Assembly (NCBI RefSeq): GCF_003008595.1
Contig: NZ_CP027669.1
Span: 1,488,001 to 1,552,000 of the forward strand
DNA length: 64,000 bases
Reading direction: 5' to 3'
Source of the DNA: Simplicispira suum
GTDB taxonomy: Bacteria; Pseudomonadota; Gammaproteobacteria; Burkholderiales; Burkholderiaceae_C
Shown piece by piece: positions 25,990 through 34,764 of the stretch. The notes beneath the pieces were generated by a model. That model ran no database searches. It saw nothing but the letters and a program-made list of their open reading frames with translations, and was not told the origin of the DNA. The translations under genes and the position numbers were made by a program. How positions within the stretch are numbered: position 1 is the first letter of the stretch; each line of letters starts with the position of its first letter.

Positions 25990-27096
25990 ATGGGCCCGCA
26001 TTGGCTATCCCTTGCCCTGTTCTTGGGCGGCCTGGTGGCGCTGGTGCTGGGCGCCGATGCGCTGGTGCGCGGTGCCTCCAAGCTGGCGCTGGCGCTTGGC
26101 ATCTCGCCACTGGTGGTGGGGCTGACCGTGGTGGCGTTTGGTACCAGCGCACCCGAAATGGCCGTATCAGCCAGTTCGGTGATCGGCGGGCAAACCGGGC
26201 TGGCATTGGGCAACGTGGTTGGCAGCAACATTTTCAACCTGCTGTTCATCCTGGGCTTGAGCGCGCTGGTGGTGCCGCTGGCCGTGCACCAGCAAATCAT
26301 CCGCCAGGAAATGCCGGGGCTGATCGGCATCACGGTTCTGCTGTTGTTTCTTGCGCAAGATGGCAACTTGAGCATGGGCGATGGCGCGCTGCTGCTGGCC
26401 TGCCTGCTGATCTATACCGTGGCCCTGGTGTGGCAGTCACGCCGCCTGAACCGCGCGCTGGCGCTGAGCGCAAACACCCCTGCCGGACTGCCGCAGCCGG
26501 GCAGCACCCGCGCCTGGGACGCACGCCTGCCGGTGCAGCTGGCGCTGATCGCTGCCGGGCTGGCGCTGCTGGTGCTGGGCTCCCACTGGCTGGTGACCGC
26601 CTCGGTGGCCTTCGCCCGCTCGCTGGGCGTGAGCGAACTGGTCATCGGCCTGACGATTGTGGCTGCAGGCACGTCCATGCCCGAAGTCGCCACCTCCATC
26701 GCGGCGGCACTCAAGGGTGAACGCGACATTGCCGTGGGCAACGTGGTCGGCAGCTGCACCTTCAATCTGCTGGGCTGCCTGGGGCTGTCCGGTGTGCTCG
26801 CCGGCAGTGCGGGTTTGCCCGTGGCGCAAAGCCTGCTGGAGTTCGACCTCTGGGTCATGCTGGCCGCCACGCTGGTCTGCCTGCCGCTGTTCTTTACCGG
26901 CCACGAAATTTCGCGCCTGGAGGGCGCCCTGCTGCTGATCGGGTTTGCGCTGTACCTTGCCTATGTGTTGCTCGCAGCGCGCGGCACGCCAGGCCTGCTG
27001 GCGCCGCAGACCGTGCTGTGGGGCGTGGCGGCGCCCATGGTGGTGGCGGCGCTGCTGGCATCGATGCGGCGCTCGGGCAGGGGGCTGCCGCGCTAG
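25990..27096 (+). CDS. CaCA-family sodium/calcium antiporter (YrbG-like)
   Basis: A 368-residue membrane protein with ten or so helices and two inverted alpha repeats. The first carries VVAFGTSAPEMAVS and GNVVGSNIFN; the second carries IVAAGTSMPEVATS and GNVVGSCTFN. The Glu in each GTSxPE motif binds the cation. This duplicated pattern defines bacterial Ca2+/H+ or Na+/Ca2+ exchangers. The ATG abuts the stop of the flavin reductase gene. Confidence 0.92.
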   Translation: MGPHWLSLALFLGGLVALVLGADALVRGASKLALALGISPLVVGLTVVAFGTSAPEMAVSASSVIGGQTGLALGNVVGSNIFNLLFILGLSALVVPLAVHQQIIRQEMPGLIGITVLLLFLAQDGNLSMGDGALLLACLLIYTVALVWQSRRLNRALALSANTPAGLPQPGSTRAWDARLPVQLALIAAGLALLVLGSHWLVTASVAFARSLGVSELVIGLTIVAAGTSMPEVATSIAAALKGERDIAVGNVVGSCTFNLLGCLGLSGVLAGSAGLPVAQSLLEFDLWVMLAATLVCLPLFFTGHEISRLEGALLLIGFALYLAYVLLAARGTPGLLAPQTVLWGVAAPMVVAALLASMRRSGRGLPR

Positions 27097-27276
27097 CGAA
27101 CGCGCGCTCGCACGCCCGTGCGTGAGCGCGCTGATCCACCCGGCTCGCGCTGCCTTGCTCAGCCCGCCTCGACCATCGCTTAAGGCTTCTCAGCGCGGCG
27201 CTTCCTCCGACAAGCAAGAACTTGCAATTCCCGGTACCCTGAACACACCGATTCCCGGAGTTCCAAGGAGCTCAGC

Positions 27277-28509
27277 ATGAACCGCACTGTTTCGCCCGAC
27301 GCACCGAATTCGCTGCCCCGCCGCCGCATGCTCACCGGAAGCGCCAGCGCACTGGCAGCGGCAGGCTTGGCCGGCTGGAGCAGCGGCGCACTGGCTCAGA
27401 CCGCAGCCGCAGCGGCGCCCAAGCCGCTGCCCGCCTATGTCGACTGGAAGAACGCCAAGGCGCTCATCGTGCACAGCAACAACACCATGGAGACCAAACG
27501 CTCCGCCTACGGCACCAGCGTCATCACGCCTAGCGACCAGCTCTATGTGCGCAACAACCTGCCACCACCCAACCCGTCCATCCTCGACGACCGGGACGCG
27601 TGGACCGTCGCGATCGAAGGGGTGAAGAACCCGCGCACGCTGACGGTGGGCGAACTCAAGGGCATGGGGCTGGAGACGACCGCCATGGTGCTGCAATGCT
27701 CGGGCAACGGCCGTGGCTACTTCCCATCGAAACCCAGTGGCACGCTCTGGACCGTGGGGGCTGCGGGCTGCGTGGTCTGGAGCGGCGTGCCGGTGCGGGC
27801 TGTCGTGGAAGCCCTCGGCGGCGTTGCTGCCGGCAACCCCTACATGACCGGCACGGGTGGCGAAGTGCTCCCCGAGGGCCTGGATCCCAAGTCCATCATG
27901 GTCGAGCGCTCCGTACCGACTGCGGCCATGGAAGACGCCCTGCTGGCATGGGAACTCAATGGCGAGCCGATTCCCCTGGCCCATGGCGGACCATTGCGCT
28001 TGATTGTTCCGGGCTTCACCGGTGTGAACAGCGTCAAGTACATCAAGCGGCTCGCCTTCACGCCCAAGGAGAGCGACGCGAAAATCATGGCGAGCAGCTA
28101 CCGGCTGACCCCGCCGGGCGAAAAGGCCGGCCCCGACAAGCCGTCCATCCAGGACATGAGCGTGAAGTCGTGGATCAACAGCCCGCTGCCCGAAGACGGC
28201 ACGCTGAAGGCCGGCAAGGCACTGATTGAGGGCATCGCGTTCGGTGGCATCACCGCAGTCAAGAGCGTCGAGGTATCCATCGACGGAGGCAAGAACTGGA
28301 AGCCCGCGCGATTTATTGGCCCGGACCTTGGCAAGTACGCCTGGCGCCAATTTGTGGCAGAAGTGGAGCTTCCCGCAGGCACCCATACCCTGGCAAGCCG
28401 GGCAACCGATGTGAAGGGCCTGATCCAGCCCGAAGCCCGTGTGGAGAACGTACGCGGCTACAACAACACGAGCTGGTCAGACCACGCCATCACCGTGACT
28501 GTCGCCTGA
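27277..28509 (+). CDS. sorA: Sulfite dehydrogenase molybdoenzyme (SorA/SoxC-type)
   Basis: A 410-residue exported enzyme. Twin-arginine-type leader (PRRRMLTGSASALAAAGLAG), then a sulfite-oxidase fold with the molybdenum-ligating Cys in VLQCSGNGRGYF (about 145) and a C-terminal dimerisation domain (VKSVEVSIDGGKNW). It oxidises sulfite to sulfate in the periplasm. The next gene codes for a small cytochrome c, the arrangement of SorAB, but that gene is frameshifted and separated by a terminator. SorA versus SoxC is judged from the neighbouring single cytochrome and absence of sox genes here. Confidence 0.85.
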   Translation: MNRTVSPDAPNSLPRRRMLTGSASALAAAGLAGWSSGALAQTAAAAAPKPLPAYVDWKNAKALIVHSNNTMETKRSAYGTSVITPSDQLYVRNNLPPPNPSILDDRDAWTVAIEGVKNPRTLTVGELKGMGLETTAMVLQCSGNGRGYFPSKPSGTLWTVGAAGCVVWSGVPVRAVVEALGGVAAGNPYMTGTGGEVLPEGLDPKSIMVERSVPTAAMEDALLAWELNGEPIPLAHGGPLRLIVPGFTGVNSVKYIKRLAFTPKESDAKIMASSYRLTPPGEKAGPDKPSIQDMSVKSWINSPLPEDGTLKAGKALIEGIAFGGITAVKSVEVSIDGGKNWKPARFIGPDLGKYAWRQFVAEVELPAGTHTLASRATDVKGLIQPEARVENVRGYNNTSWSDHAITVTVA

Positions 28510-28527
28510 GGCCCTGTCGTTCAGGCA

Positions 28528-28578
28528 CCCCGCTTGTCTGCCGAGTCGAGACAGCGGGGATTTTCCTTTCGTTTTTTG
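28528..28578 (+). terminator. Terminator between sorA and cytochrome gene
   Basis: CCCCGCTTGTCT (28528-28539) pairs with AGACAGCGGGG (28549-28559), one bulged T, followed by ATTTTCC and a further T-rich run. It lies 19 bp past the sorA stop. Confidence 0.7.
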
Positions 28579-28598
28579 GCGCGCTATCGCAACGTCCC

Positions 28599-28986
28599 AT
28601 GACTCCCCTCTTTTTTCTCGCCGTTCACCGCAGCTTTCACTGTCTCGTCCGGACGACGGCGATGCCCTTGCTGGCGTTTGCTGCCGCGATCGTGCTTGCC
28701 ACACCAGCCATTGCGGCCGACGATGCTGCCCAGATGACCCTGGGAAAGCAGCTCTTCATCAGCGGCACAGCCCCCCTCGTGCGCCGTGTGCCACACGCTC
28801 CAGGACGCCGGAACCGAAGGCGCCATCGGCCCGATCCTCGATGATCTCAAGCCGACCGCTGCGCGGGTCAAGAAGGCTGTCATGGAAGGCGTCGGCGTCA
28901 TGCCTTCCTTCGCGCAAAAGCTGACGGCAGCGCAGATCGACGCCTTGGCCTTGTACGTTTCACGCGCAAGCGGTGGCAGCCACTAG
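28599..28986 (+). pseudogene. sorB: Frameshifted cytochrome c subunit (SorB-like)
   Basis: A signal peptide (MPLLAFAAAIVLATPAIAA, from the ATG at 28662, or a longer start at 28599) and mature start LGKQLFISGTAP are in one frame. The haem site CAVCH and the rest (EGAIGPILDDLKPTA ... GVMPSFAQKLTA) are in the next frame. Removing one C from the run of six at 28771-28776 restores one protein of about 107 residues with a distal Met in VMPSF. It would be the electron acceptor of SorA. The single-base change in a homopolymer could be a sequencing error, a real mutation or slippage. Confidence 0.8.
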
Positions 28987-28994
28987 GGCCCGAT

Positions 28995-30026
28995 TTATTG
29001 CCCCTGCAGCCGCAGGCCCACTCCACACAAGCCGTCTTGGGGCGCACGCGCCCACTGCTCCAGCCAGGCCCACAGCTTCTGCACGTCATCGTGCCCAGAG
29101 CGCTGCAGCCCATGGTCTGCGTCTGAAAAAATTCTGGCGCAATAAGGCGCCTTGCGGTTTTCCGTGAGTCCCCTGAAGCGCTGGTAGGCCGCCTGCGGCA
29201 CCAGCGCATCCTGTTCGCCCCACACCTGCAGCAGCGGCCAGGGCGCGGCGAGCAAGGGCTGCGCCAGTGGCCACTGCCAGAGTTCGCGCCAGTAGCGCAG
29301 GCTGCGGCCCTCGTGCACGGTGGTGTCGGGAAGCGGGCCGGCCTGGGCGCGTTCCAGCGCCTGCAGTGAGGCGCTAGCGCCCCACTGCGCCGCTTGCAGC
29401 GCCAGGGCGTCGCGGGGGTCGAGGCCGCTGGAGCCGATCACCACGAGGCCGGCCAGATGGGGAATTTCCGGCGCCAGCGCAGGCAAGAGTTCTGCGCCTT
29501 CCGAAATGCCCAGCAAGAGCTGCGGCAATGGCCGTGCACCCGCCCGATCGCGGGCATCGGCGCGCAGCGCCGCAATGGCGTGGGCGCGCCAGGCGACGAG
29601 GGCATCGGCCTGCACAAAGTCGTCAGAGCACCGATCGGCCGGCGTGCTGGCCTGCGCATCGACCCAGGGCTTGTGCAGCACCAGCACCTCGGCGTGCAGC
29701 AGTCCGGCAAAGTAGCGCTCGGCGATGGCTGCCATGCCGGCGCAGCCCGAGCCAGGAACCACGATGACGCGGTAGCGCGCCGGCGCCACGCGCGCGGGGC
29801 GCTCCAGGGCCGTGAGCATGAAGCCATCGGCTGCGGGAAGTGGCCGAGCGACGAAGGTGCTGCCGATGGGCGCTTTCCCCACCATGGGCGGCGAACGATC
29901 GCTGGGGTGGGGTGCCGGCACCGCGCAAGCCCACAGGCCGGCACAAACCAGCGCCAGCCCTGCCCTGCGACCGCGTGCAAAGGCCCGCGCGAAGCGGGCC
30001 TGGAGCGCAGCCGGCGGCAGGCCCAT
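28995..30026 (-). CDS. Exported alpha/beta hydrolase, unknown substrate
   Basis: About 343 residues: basic N terminus, hydrophobic segment (AGLALVCAGLWACA, possible lipobox WAC) and an alpha/beta-hydrolase domain with nucleophile elbow GISEGA, an Asp in GEQDALV and a late His in DADHGLQ. A TTG start at 30035 would add three residues and sits closer to a GGTGAG ribosome site. It follows the CsgG-like gene by about 10-20 bp and may be the last gene of that operon. Substrate unknown. Confidence 0.7.
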   Translation of the reverse strand: MGLPPAALQARFARAFARGRRAGLALVCAGLWACAVPAPHPSDRSPPMVGKAPIGSTFVARPLPAADGFMLTALERPARVAPARYRVIVVPGSGCAGMAAIAERYFAGLLHAEVLVLHKPWVDAQASTPADRCSDDFVQADALVAWRAHAIAALRADARDRAGARPLPQLLLGISEGAELLPALAPEIPHLAGLVVIGSSGLDPRDALALQAAQWGASASLQALERAQAGPLPDTTVHEGRSLRYWRELWQWPLAQPLLAAPWPLLQVWGEQDALVPQAAYQRFRGLTENRKAPYCARIFSDADHGLQRSGHDDVQKLWAWLEQWARAPQDGLCGVGLRLQGQ

Positions 30027-30044
30027 GCCGTGCAATTCAGGCGC

Positions 30045-30998
30045 TCACCTCAGAATAATGACCTGCTCCGGCGGGGCTTCCCGCACCGGTTCGCCGCCCT
30101 GCGGCATGGGCATGGGCTGGCCCCGGCGCACGCCGCGCGACAGGTTCGCATCGGTGTAGCCCAGTTGCCCGGCCAGCTGCTGGTACACGTCGTTCGCCAG
30201 GCTGATGGAGGTTTCCTTCATCACCTTGGAGCGGTTCGGCGGCGCAATGTCGCCCCGGTTCGACAGGATCTTGGTGTCGTTGCCCGCGCCCTGGGCCGAG
30301 AACGCTGCCTTGATCTCATAGGTCTTGGTGTCGATCAGCGAAAAGTCGGCCAGCAGCTGCAGGCCGTACTGGCGCGTGGCGCTGCTGGTGCCTTGCAGCG
30401 GCGAGAGCGCGTCGGTGAACTCGATGCTGGAGACCACGCCAAACAGCACATAGTCGGCGCCCTTGAACTCGCCTTTCTTGAGGCGGGCGATGACATCGGT
30501 GACGTCGTTCTGGCGCACCGGCTTGGCCATCTTGCCACCTTGCACCTGGTTGAGCACCTGCTCGGCCTTGGAGTTTTGCGGCGCGCCGGCGTCAAAGCCC
30601 CGGCCCTGCACCAGCTTGAAGTAAGTGCCCTGCAGAATGGCGCCCTTGATGTCGTTGGTGTAGCCGCCGAGTTCGCGCATCTCGATGTAGCTGTAGCGCC
30701 CTGCGACGTAGGTGCCGCTGGCCTGCTCCGACGCCTGCATGGACTGCTGGCCCGAGTGCGAGCCCGAACCGCTGTACGGCCCATGGCTGTAGCCGCCGCT
30801 GTGGCTGCCCTGCGCGCTCATCTGGCTGCTGCGCTGGTACTGGCCGGCCATGAAGTATTCGGACACCTGCTGGGCGTAGGCCAGGTCGGTCACCGCAATG
30901 CGCGGCGCCGCGTTTTGGGCGTGGGCGGTTGCGCCCCAGGCCAGGGCGGTGGCGGCCAGCACGGACAGGGCCGCGTTCAGGGTGGTTCTGCGTTGCAT
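30045..30998 (-). CDS. CsgG/HfaB-family envelope protein
   Basis: A 317-residue exported protein with signal peptide (1-28, ending AHAQ), the PRIAVTDLAYAQ opening typical of CsgG-like folds, and a Ser/Gly/His-rich insert (about 60-85). It lacks an evident lipobox, unlike true CsgG. No curli genes are present. With LpoB, YcfL and COG3014 genes upstream in one direction, it fits a conserved envelope-lipoprotein cluster (COG1462 member) of unknown exact role. AGGAGC precedes the ATG. Confidence 0.75.
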   Translation of the reverse strand: MQRRTTLNAALSVLAATALAWGATAHAQNAAPRIAVTDLAYAQQVSEYFMAGQYQRSSQMSAQGSHSGGYSHGPYSGSGSHSGQQSMQASEQASGTYVAGRYSYIEMRELGGYTNDIKGAILQGTYFKLVQGRGFDAGAPQNSKAEQVLNQVQGGKMAKPVRQNDVTDVIARLKKGEFKGADYVLFGVVSSIEFTDALSPLQGTSSATRQYGLQLLADFSLIDTKTYEIKAAFSAQGAGNDTKILSNRGDIAPPNRSKVMKETSISLANDVYQQLAGQLGYTDANLSRGVRRGQPMPMPQGGEPVREAPPEQVIILR

Positions 30999-31067
30999 GC
31001 TAAGGCTCCTTATGAGCTGTATTTGAATGATGAGCTGCGCTGCTTACCATCCGCAACGCATATAACT

Positions 31068-31184
31068 GGCGCGGCCCTTCGAGGGACGCCGCGCAAGGGC
31101 CGCCCCGCCGGGCTGGCGTCGTCCCCCTTCCCGGCGAAGCCGAGAGAAGGGGGAAGGCGCGCAGCGCCTAAGGGGGATGTCACC
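31068..31184. repeat. GC-rich repeat-like block with hairpin
   Basis: Between lpoB and the CsgG-like gene. It contains CCCCCTTC (31123-31130) pairing with GAAGGGGG (31146-31153) plus an inner CGGC/GCCG, and GGCGCGCAGCGCC. I associate similar blocks with dispersed repeats of Comamonadaceae, but no second copy is in this window. Confidence 0.35.
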
Positions 31185-31788
31185 TCGTACTCGTTTTGCG
31201 AATTTCCTTCTCGTCCTGCCATTCGATCGTGCCCTCTTCCACATCAAACAGCTTGAGCGTGAACTTGTAGAACACGTCCTTGGTGGAGGCGCTTTGCTTG
31301 ACGATGCTGGTCAGCTCGCCTTCCATGCTGTAGCGCGCAGCGGTCATGTTGCCGATCTTGGCGGTGCTGTTCTGCTTGTACAGGCCGCTCTGGTTCTGGC
31401 GCTGCAGTTCGTCCACGCCGGCCTGCATTTCCTTGATGGAGCGCACAAAGCGCACCTTGCCCGATTTGACCAGCGCGGTCTGGATCGAGTTCATGACGTT
31501 GGTGGTGTCGATGTACTCGCTGGTCTTGTTCTTCACCGTCGAAATCGTGACCGTCGGGCGGCCCTGGAAGATGCCGGTTTCCAGCAGGCTGCCGGTCATT
31601 TTCTCGGCAATCATCTGCAAGTCGGTCGAGCCGAACTCGTTGGTGACCAGCTCCACGCCCTTGGCGTCGCCGTAGTTGACCTGGCGGTCAAAGCGAATCA
31701 CAGGGGACGAGAGGTTCTGGCAACCGGCCAGCAGCAGCGTGGCGGCGGCCAGGCTCAGGGCAAGGTGTCGGCGGAAACTTTTGTTCAT
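31180..31788 (-). CDS. lpoB: Penicillin-binding protein activator LpoB-like lipoprotein
   Basis: A 202-residue lipoprotein with lipobox LLAGC (Cys about 19) and the LpoB-type globular domain (NVMNSIQTALVKSGKVRFV; TIEWQDEKEIRK at the end). In E. coli, LpoB spans the periplasm to activate PBP1b. GGAGA precedes the ATG at 31788. It is flanked by a YcfL-like gene upstream and a CsgG-like gene downstream, as in other proteobacteria where ycfL and lpoB (ycfM) are adjacent. Confidence 0.82.
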   Translation of the reverse strand: MNKSFRRHLALSLAAATLLLAGCQNLSSPVIRFDRQVNYGDAKGVELVTNEFGSTDLQMIAEKMTGSLLETGIFQGRPTVTISTVKNKTSEYIDTTNVMNSIQTALVKSGKVRFVRSIKEMQAGVDELQRQNQSGLYKQNSTAKIGNMTAARYSMEGELTSIVKQSASTKDVFYKFTLKLFDVEEGTIEWQDEKEIRKTSTR

Positions 31789-31816
31789 GGTGTGTTCTCC
31801 TGCATGGCGCAATGTT

Positions 31817-32209
31817 TTAGCGCGTTTCTACGTTCATCTCGATACGAAAATCCTGCGCGGCGCTGGTCGGGGCCACGCTTTTCACGGTCTGCTGGCCCAG
31901 GCCCAATACCGCCATCTGCTTCCACGATTCGCCATCGCCCACCTGGTTGCCGACGTTGTCGAGCCAGCGAAAGCGGTAGAACACGGTGCGGTCGCTGCGG
32001 CCCATGTTGGCCATGTCGGCCTGCACGACCAGGATGTCGTTCTTGCGCACGATGCGGATCTCGCGCACGGCAATGTTGTTGGCTTCACCGCGCAGGGCCA
32101 CCTTGCCAGCCACGGCGATTGGTGTGGCCGGGTCGTGCATCTGGGCCTGGACGGCGCCCGAGAGCGCCAGGAATGCCGCGCTGGCGGCGAGAAGGGTGCG
32201 TGCGAGCAT
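31817..32209 (-). CDS. YcfL-family (DUF1425) exported protein
   Basis: A 130-residue protein with signal peptide (about 1-22) and a small beta-sandwich domain with the FRWLDNVGNQVG and WKQMAVLG segments characteristic of YcfL/DUF1425. The signal ends in AQ rather than a lipobox Cys. It lies 28 bp before lpoB in the same direction, the order seen in E. coli (ycfL-lpoB). Function unknown; an accessory role to LpoB is inferred from context. Confidence 0.75.
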   Translation of the reverse strand: MLARTLLAASAAFLALSGAVQAQMHDPATPIAVAGKVALRGEANNIAVREIRIVRKNDILVVQADMANMGRSDRTVFYRFRWLDNVGNQVGDGESWKQMAVLGLGQQTVKSVAPTSAAQDFRIEMNVETR

Positions 32210-32256
32210 GGCGCGGGCTCCTTGGAGGGGTTGTGTCGTGAAAAGTCGCATGGGCT

Positions 32257-33765
32257 TTACTGCGCAGCGCTGGCGGCTGCGGGTTTGCTGCTGCGGCGTT
32301 TCTGCGTTTTCTGTGGTTTGGTGGGCGCTTGCGCAGCAGGGGCTGCGGCGGCCGGCGTGGGCGCAGCAGCCGACACGGCGGCCAGGCTGCCGATGGTGGC
32401 CACCTTGCCCATCAGCACGGTGTTGTTGTACAGGCGCATGGGCACCAGTGCGTACTGGCCGTCGATCTGCACCGGTTCGGGCAGGGGGCGGCCGTTCACG
32501 CTCAGCTGGTGCGTGCCCGGCGGCAGGTAGCCGCGCGCCACATACACCCGGCCCGGCAGCATGCGCCACATGCGGTCGTCCGCCTGTTCGGTGGCCACCG
32601 AGGCCACGGCGCCCAAAATGCCCCCGATCAAGCCACCGTTCTTTTGCAGCTGGTCCTGCAGCACGCCTTTGGCGACGGCGCGGGTGAAACCGCGCAGCAC
32701 CATGCCGGGCATCTCGTCCTTGAGGGCGCGGCGCGCCATCACGTTGACGTCAACGATTTTTTCCAGCTTGAAGTCGTAACCGGCGGCAGATATCTGCCCC
32801 AGCGCTGCGTCGGTCGAGGGCTCGATGACGGGGTAGGAAATGCTCACCGTGACCATGCCACGCCCGGTCGGTACCGGCAGCGTGAAGGCCTTGGGCTTGC
32901 GCGCCGGAGCGTCGCCCGCTTCCACCAGGAACAAGACGTCCGTCATGCGCTGGCGGCGCTTCCAGGTGAAGCTGGTGCGGCTGTCCAGGCCGCGCAGGCC
33001 TTCTTCGAGCACACCCGTTTCGGGCTTGAGCTCAATGGCCTTGCGGTAGCCGGGCGCAGCCAGGCCAGACTCACCCAGCACTTCGTACAAATAACCAGCG
33101 AGGTAGTGCGAGAGCGCGTTGGAATAACCGTTCTTGAGTGCCAGCACCTCGGGATCGTTGAGTGTTTCCACCGGGTAGCCATTGAGTTCCTTGCCGGCCG
33201 AGCTGGCGCCCTTGGCCTTGGCTTCTTCTTCGGCAGCGAGGGTTTCCTTGGCACGGAACTCGGCAATCACCGCTTCGCGCTCGTGCGTGCGCTTGATGTC
33301 GACGCGCGCATTCTCCAGATCGCCCACGGCCACGCGATTGAGCGCCAGCGTGGTGGTGAGCCAGACCTTTTCGTAGTCCTGGCCTTCGTAGACCTTGAGA
33401 CGCTCGCTGATCAGCGCCGCACCGACCGTGCCCATCAGTTTTTGCGGATCGGTCTTGGCCGACTCTTCCCAGGCCTTGACCCGAATGTCGGCCAACAGGA
33501 AGGCGTTGGTGCTGTCTTCGTAGCGGTTGTTCATGCGCAGCAGCTCGCCACGCTCCAGGTTGTAGAGCAGCTCGGTGCGTTCGGCGTCGGTGGTGGCAGA
33601 AGCTTCCAGACGCGCGAGGGCCGCTGGAATGCCGCCGTTGTTGCCGGCGGTCTGCATTTCGGTCGCCAGCTTGTCGTGGCTTTGCATGTTGGCGCAACCG
33701 GCCAGGGCCAGTGCGAGCGCCAATGGGGCGAGGATGCGCATGCGCGAGGGTTGTGAAAAAACCAT
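32257..33765 (-). CDS. COG3014-type TPR lipoprotein
   Basis: A 502-residue lipoprotein: signal with lipobox LAGC (Cys about 24), then helical, TPR-like repeats (ALARLEASATTDAERTELLY; YLYEVLGESGLAAPGYRKA) to about 260, a beta-rich middle (VPTGRGMVTVSISYP), and an Ala/Lys-rich tail. GAGG precedes the ATG at 33765; the frame extends further upstream without coding character. It is the first gene of the COG3014-YcfL-LpoB-CsgG-like unit. Confidence 0.75.
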   Translation of the reverse strand: MVFSQPSRMRILAPLALALALAGCANMQSHDKLATEMQTAGNNGGIPAALARLEASATTDAERTELLYNLERGELLRMNNRYEDSTNAFLLADIRVKAWEESAKTDPQKLMGTVGAALISERLKVYEGQDYEKVWLTTTLALNRVAVGDLENARVDIKRTHEREAVIAEFRAKETLAAEEEAKAKGASSAGKELNGYPVETLNDPEVLALKNGYSNALSHYLAGYLYEVLGESGLAAPGYRKAIELKPETGVLEEGLRGLDSRTSFTWKRRQRMTDVLFLVEAGDAPARKPKAFTLPVPTGRGMVTVSISYPVIEPSTDAALGQISAAGYDFKLEKIVDVNVMARRALKDEMPGMVLRGFTRAVAKGVLQDQLQKNGGLIGGILGAVASVATEQADDRMWRMLPGRVYVARGYLPPGTHQLSVNGRPLPEPVQIDGQYALVPMRLYNNTVLMGKVATIGSLAAVSAAAPTPAAAAPAAQAPTKPQKTQKRRSSKPAAASAAQ

Positions 33766-33932
33766 GGGTTCCTCAAGTTTCGTTGTCAGTCCAGAGGTTC
33801 TCCACGGCTGCACAGCGGGCATGGCCTTCCTCCTCCTTGGTGCGGCGCGCTGACTGCACGCTCTCCACATTTCTGCTGGTCCCGCCCAAGTCTCGGCGCC
33901 ACCAGCCGCGAGAAATGTAGCAAATGCCAGGC

Positions 33933-34736
33933 TCACCGTCCGAAGTATCCGCGTGCGCGGTGCCCTGCTGTCGGTTCCGCGGCCAATTGGCGGGAGTTAG
34001 CGTGTCGTATGTCACGCCGTTCGATGCGATAAAGCCACACCGTGCGATCGCCTGCGAGCTTGAGTGTGGCGACCGCCACGGCTTCGGGCACGGCAAACTC
34101 CAGGCTGACGAGCCAGGTTCCGTCTTCCATCTCGGTCTGTGCCTTGGCGAGGGCCCGCGCCATGCTCTCCGGGCGCTGGAACAGGTAGACCAGGGCATAA
34201 CTGGCCCAGTCGGCCTCCCAGATATCGCCCCGGCGCACGTACGCCCAGGGGCAGCGCCAGGCACACAGCCACTGCAGCAATCGGCTGCGCTCGATGCCCT
34301 CGAAGTGCGCTTCGGGATAGGCCTGGCGCAGGGCGATCAGCCCATCGCCCAGGCCGCAGCCGGCGTCCAGCAAGCGCGCTCCCACGGGCAAGGGCGCGGC
34401 GGCGCCCAGCGCGGACAAGGCGCCACGCGGCGTAGGGAACAGGGGCGCGTCGCGCCAGGCGCCCAGCGGGTACACCAGCAGCAAAAGCGCCAGCGGCGCC
34501 AGCCAGACCCAACCGGCCACAGGGGCGGCGTCCGAGAGCAGCAGCGCCAGCGGAAAGCCTGCGGCGAGCAGCGCGCGGCGCCACCAGCCCACCGCCCAGG
34601 GGCTGGCCGCAACGGGCAAGGCGCAGGCCAGCAGCAGCGCCCAGAGCGCAGGAAGATAGCGCCCCAACACCAGATAAAGCAGCCACGCCGCGCCCCAGGC
34701 CAGCAAGGCCGGCAGCGGCCAGGGCAGTGATTTCAT
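33933..34736 (-). CDS. Membrane-anchored class I methyltransferase-like protein
   Basis: A 267-residue protein with three to four hydrophobic helices in the first 95 residues and a SAM-dependent methyltransferase domain starting at LLDAGCGLGDG (about 122-132). Motif II FEGIERS follows. The substrate is unknown. It lies 28 bp after parB in the same direction. Fusion of membrane helices to a methyltransferase domain suggests a membrane or small-molecule substrate. Confidence 0.65.
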   Translation of the reverse strand: MKSLPWPLPALLAWGAAWLLYLVLGRYLPALWALLLACALPVAASPWAVGWWRRALLAAGFPLALLLSDAAPVAGWVWLAPLALLLLVYPLGAWRDAPLFPTPRGALSALGAAAPLPVGARLLDAGCGLGDGLIALRQAYPEAHFEGIERSRLLQWLCAWRCPWAYVRRGDIWEADWASYALVYLFQRPESMARALAKAQTEMEDGTWLVSLEFAVPEAVAVATLKLAGDRTVWLYRIERRDIRHANSRQLAAEPTAGHRARGYFGR

Positions 34737-34764
34737 GGCGGCGGCACTGCGCAGGAGCGTTGGC

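Noticed and set aside
29394..31256. 620-codon plus-strand frame
   Set aside because: It spans three minus-strand genes that have clear signal peptides and ribosome sites; the frame itself has no domain.
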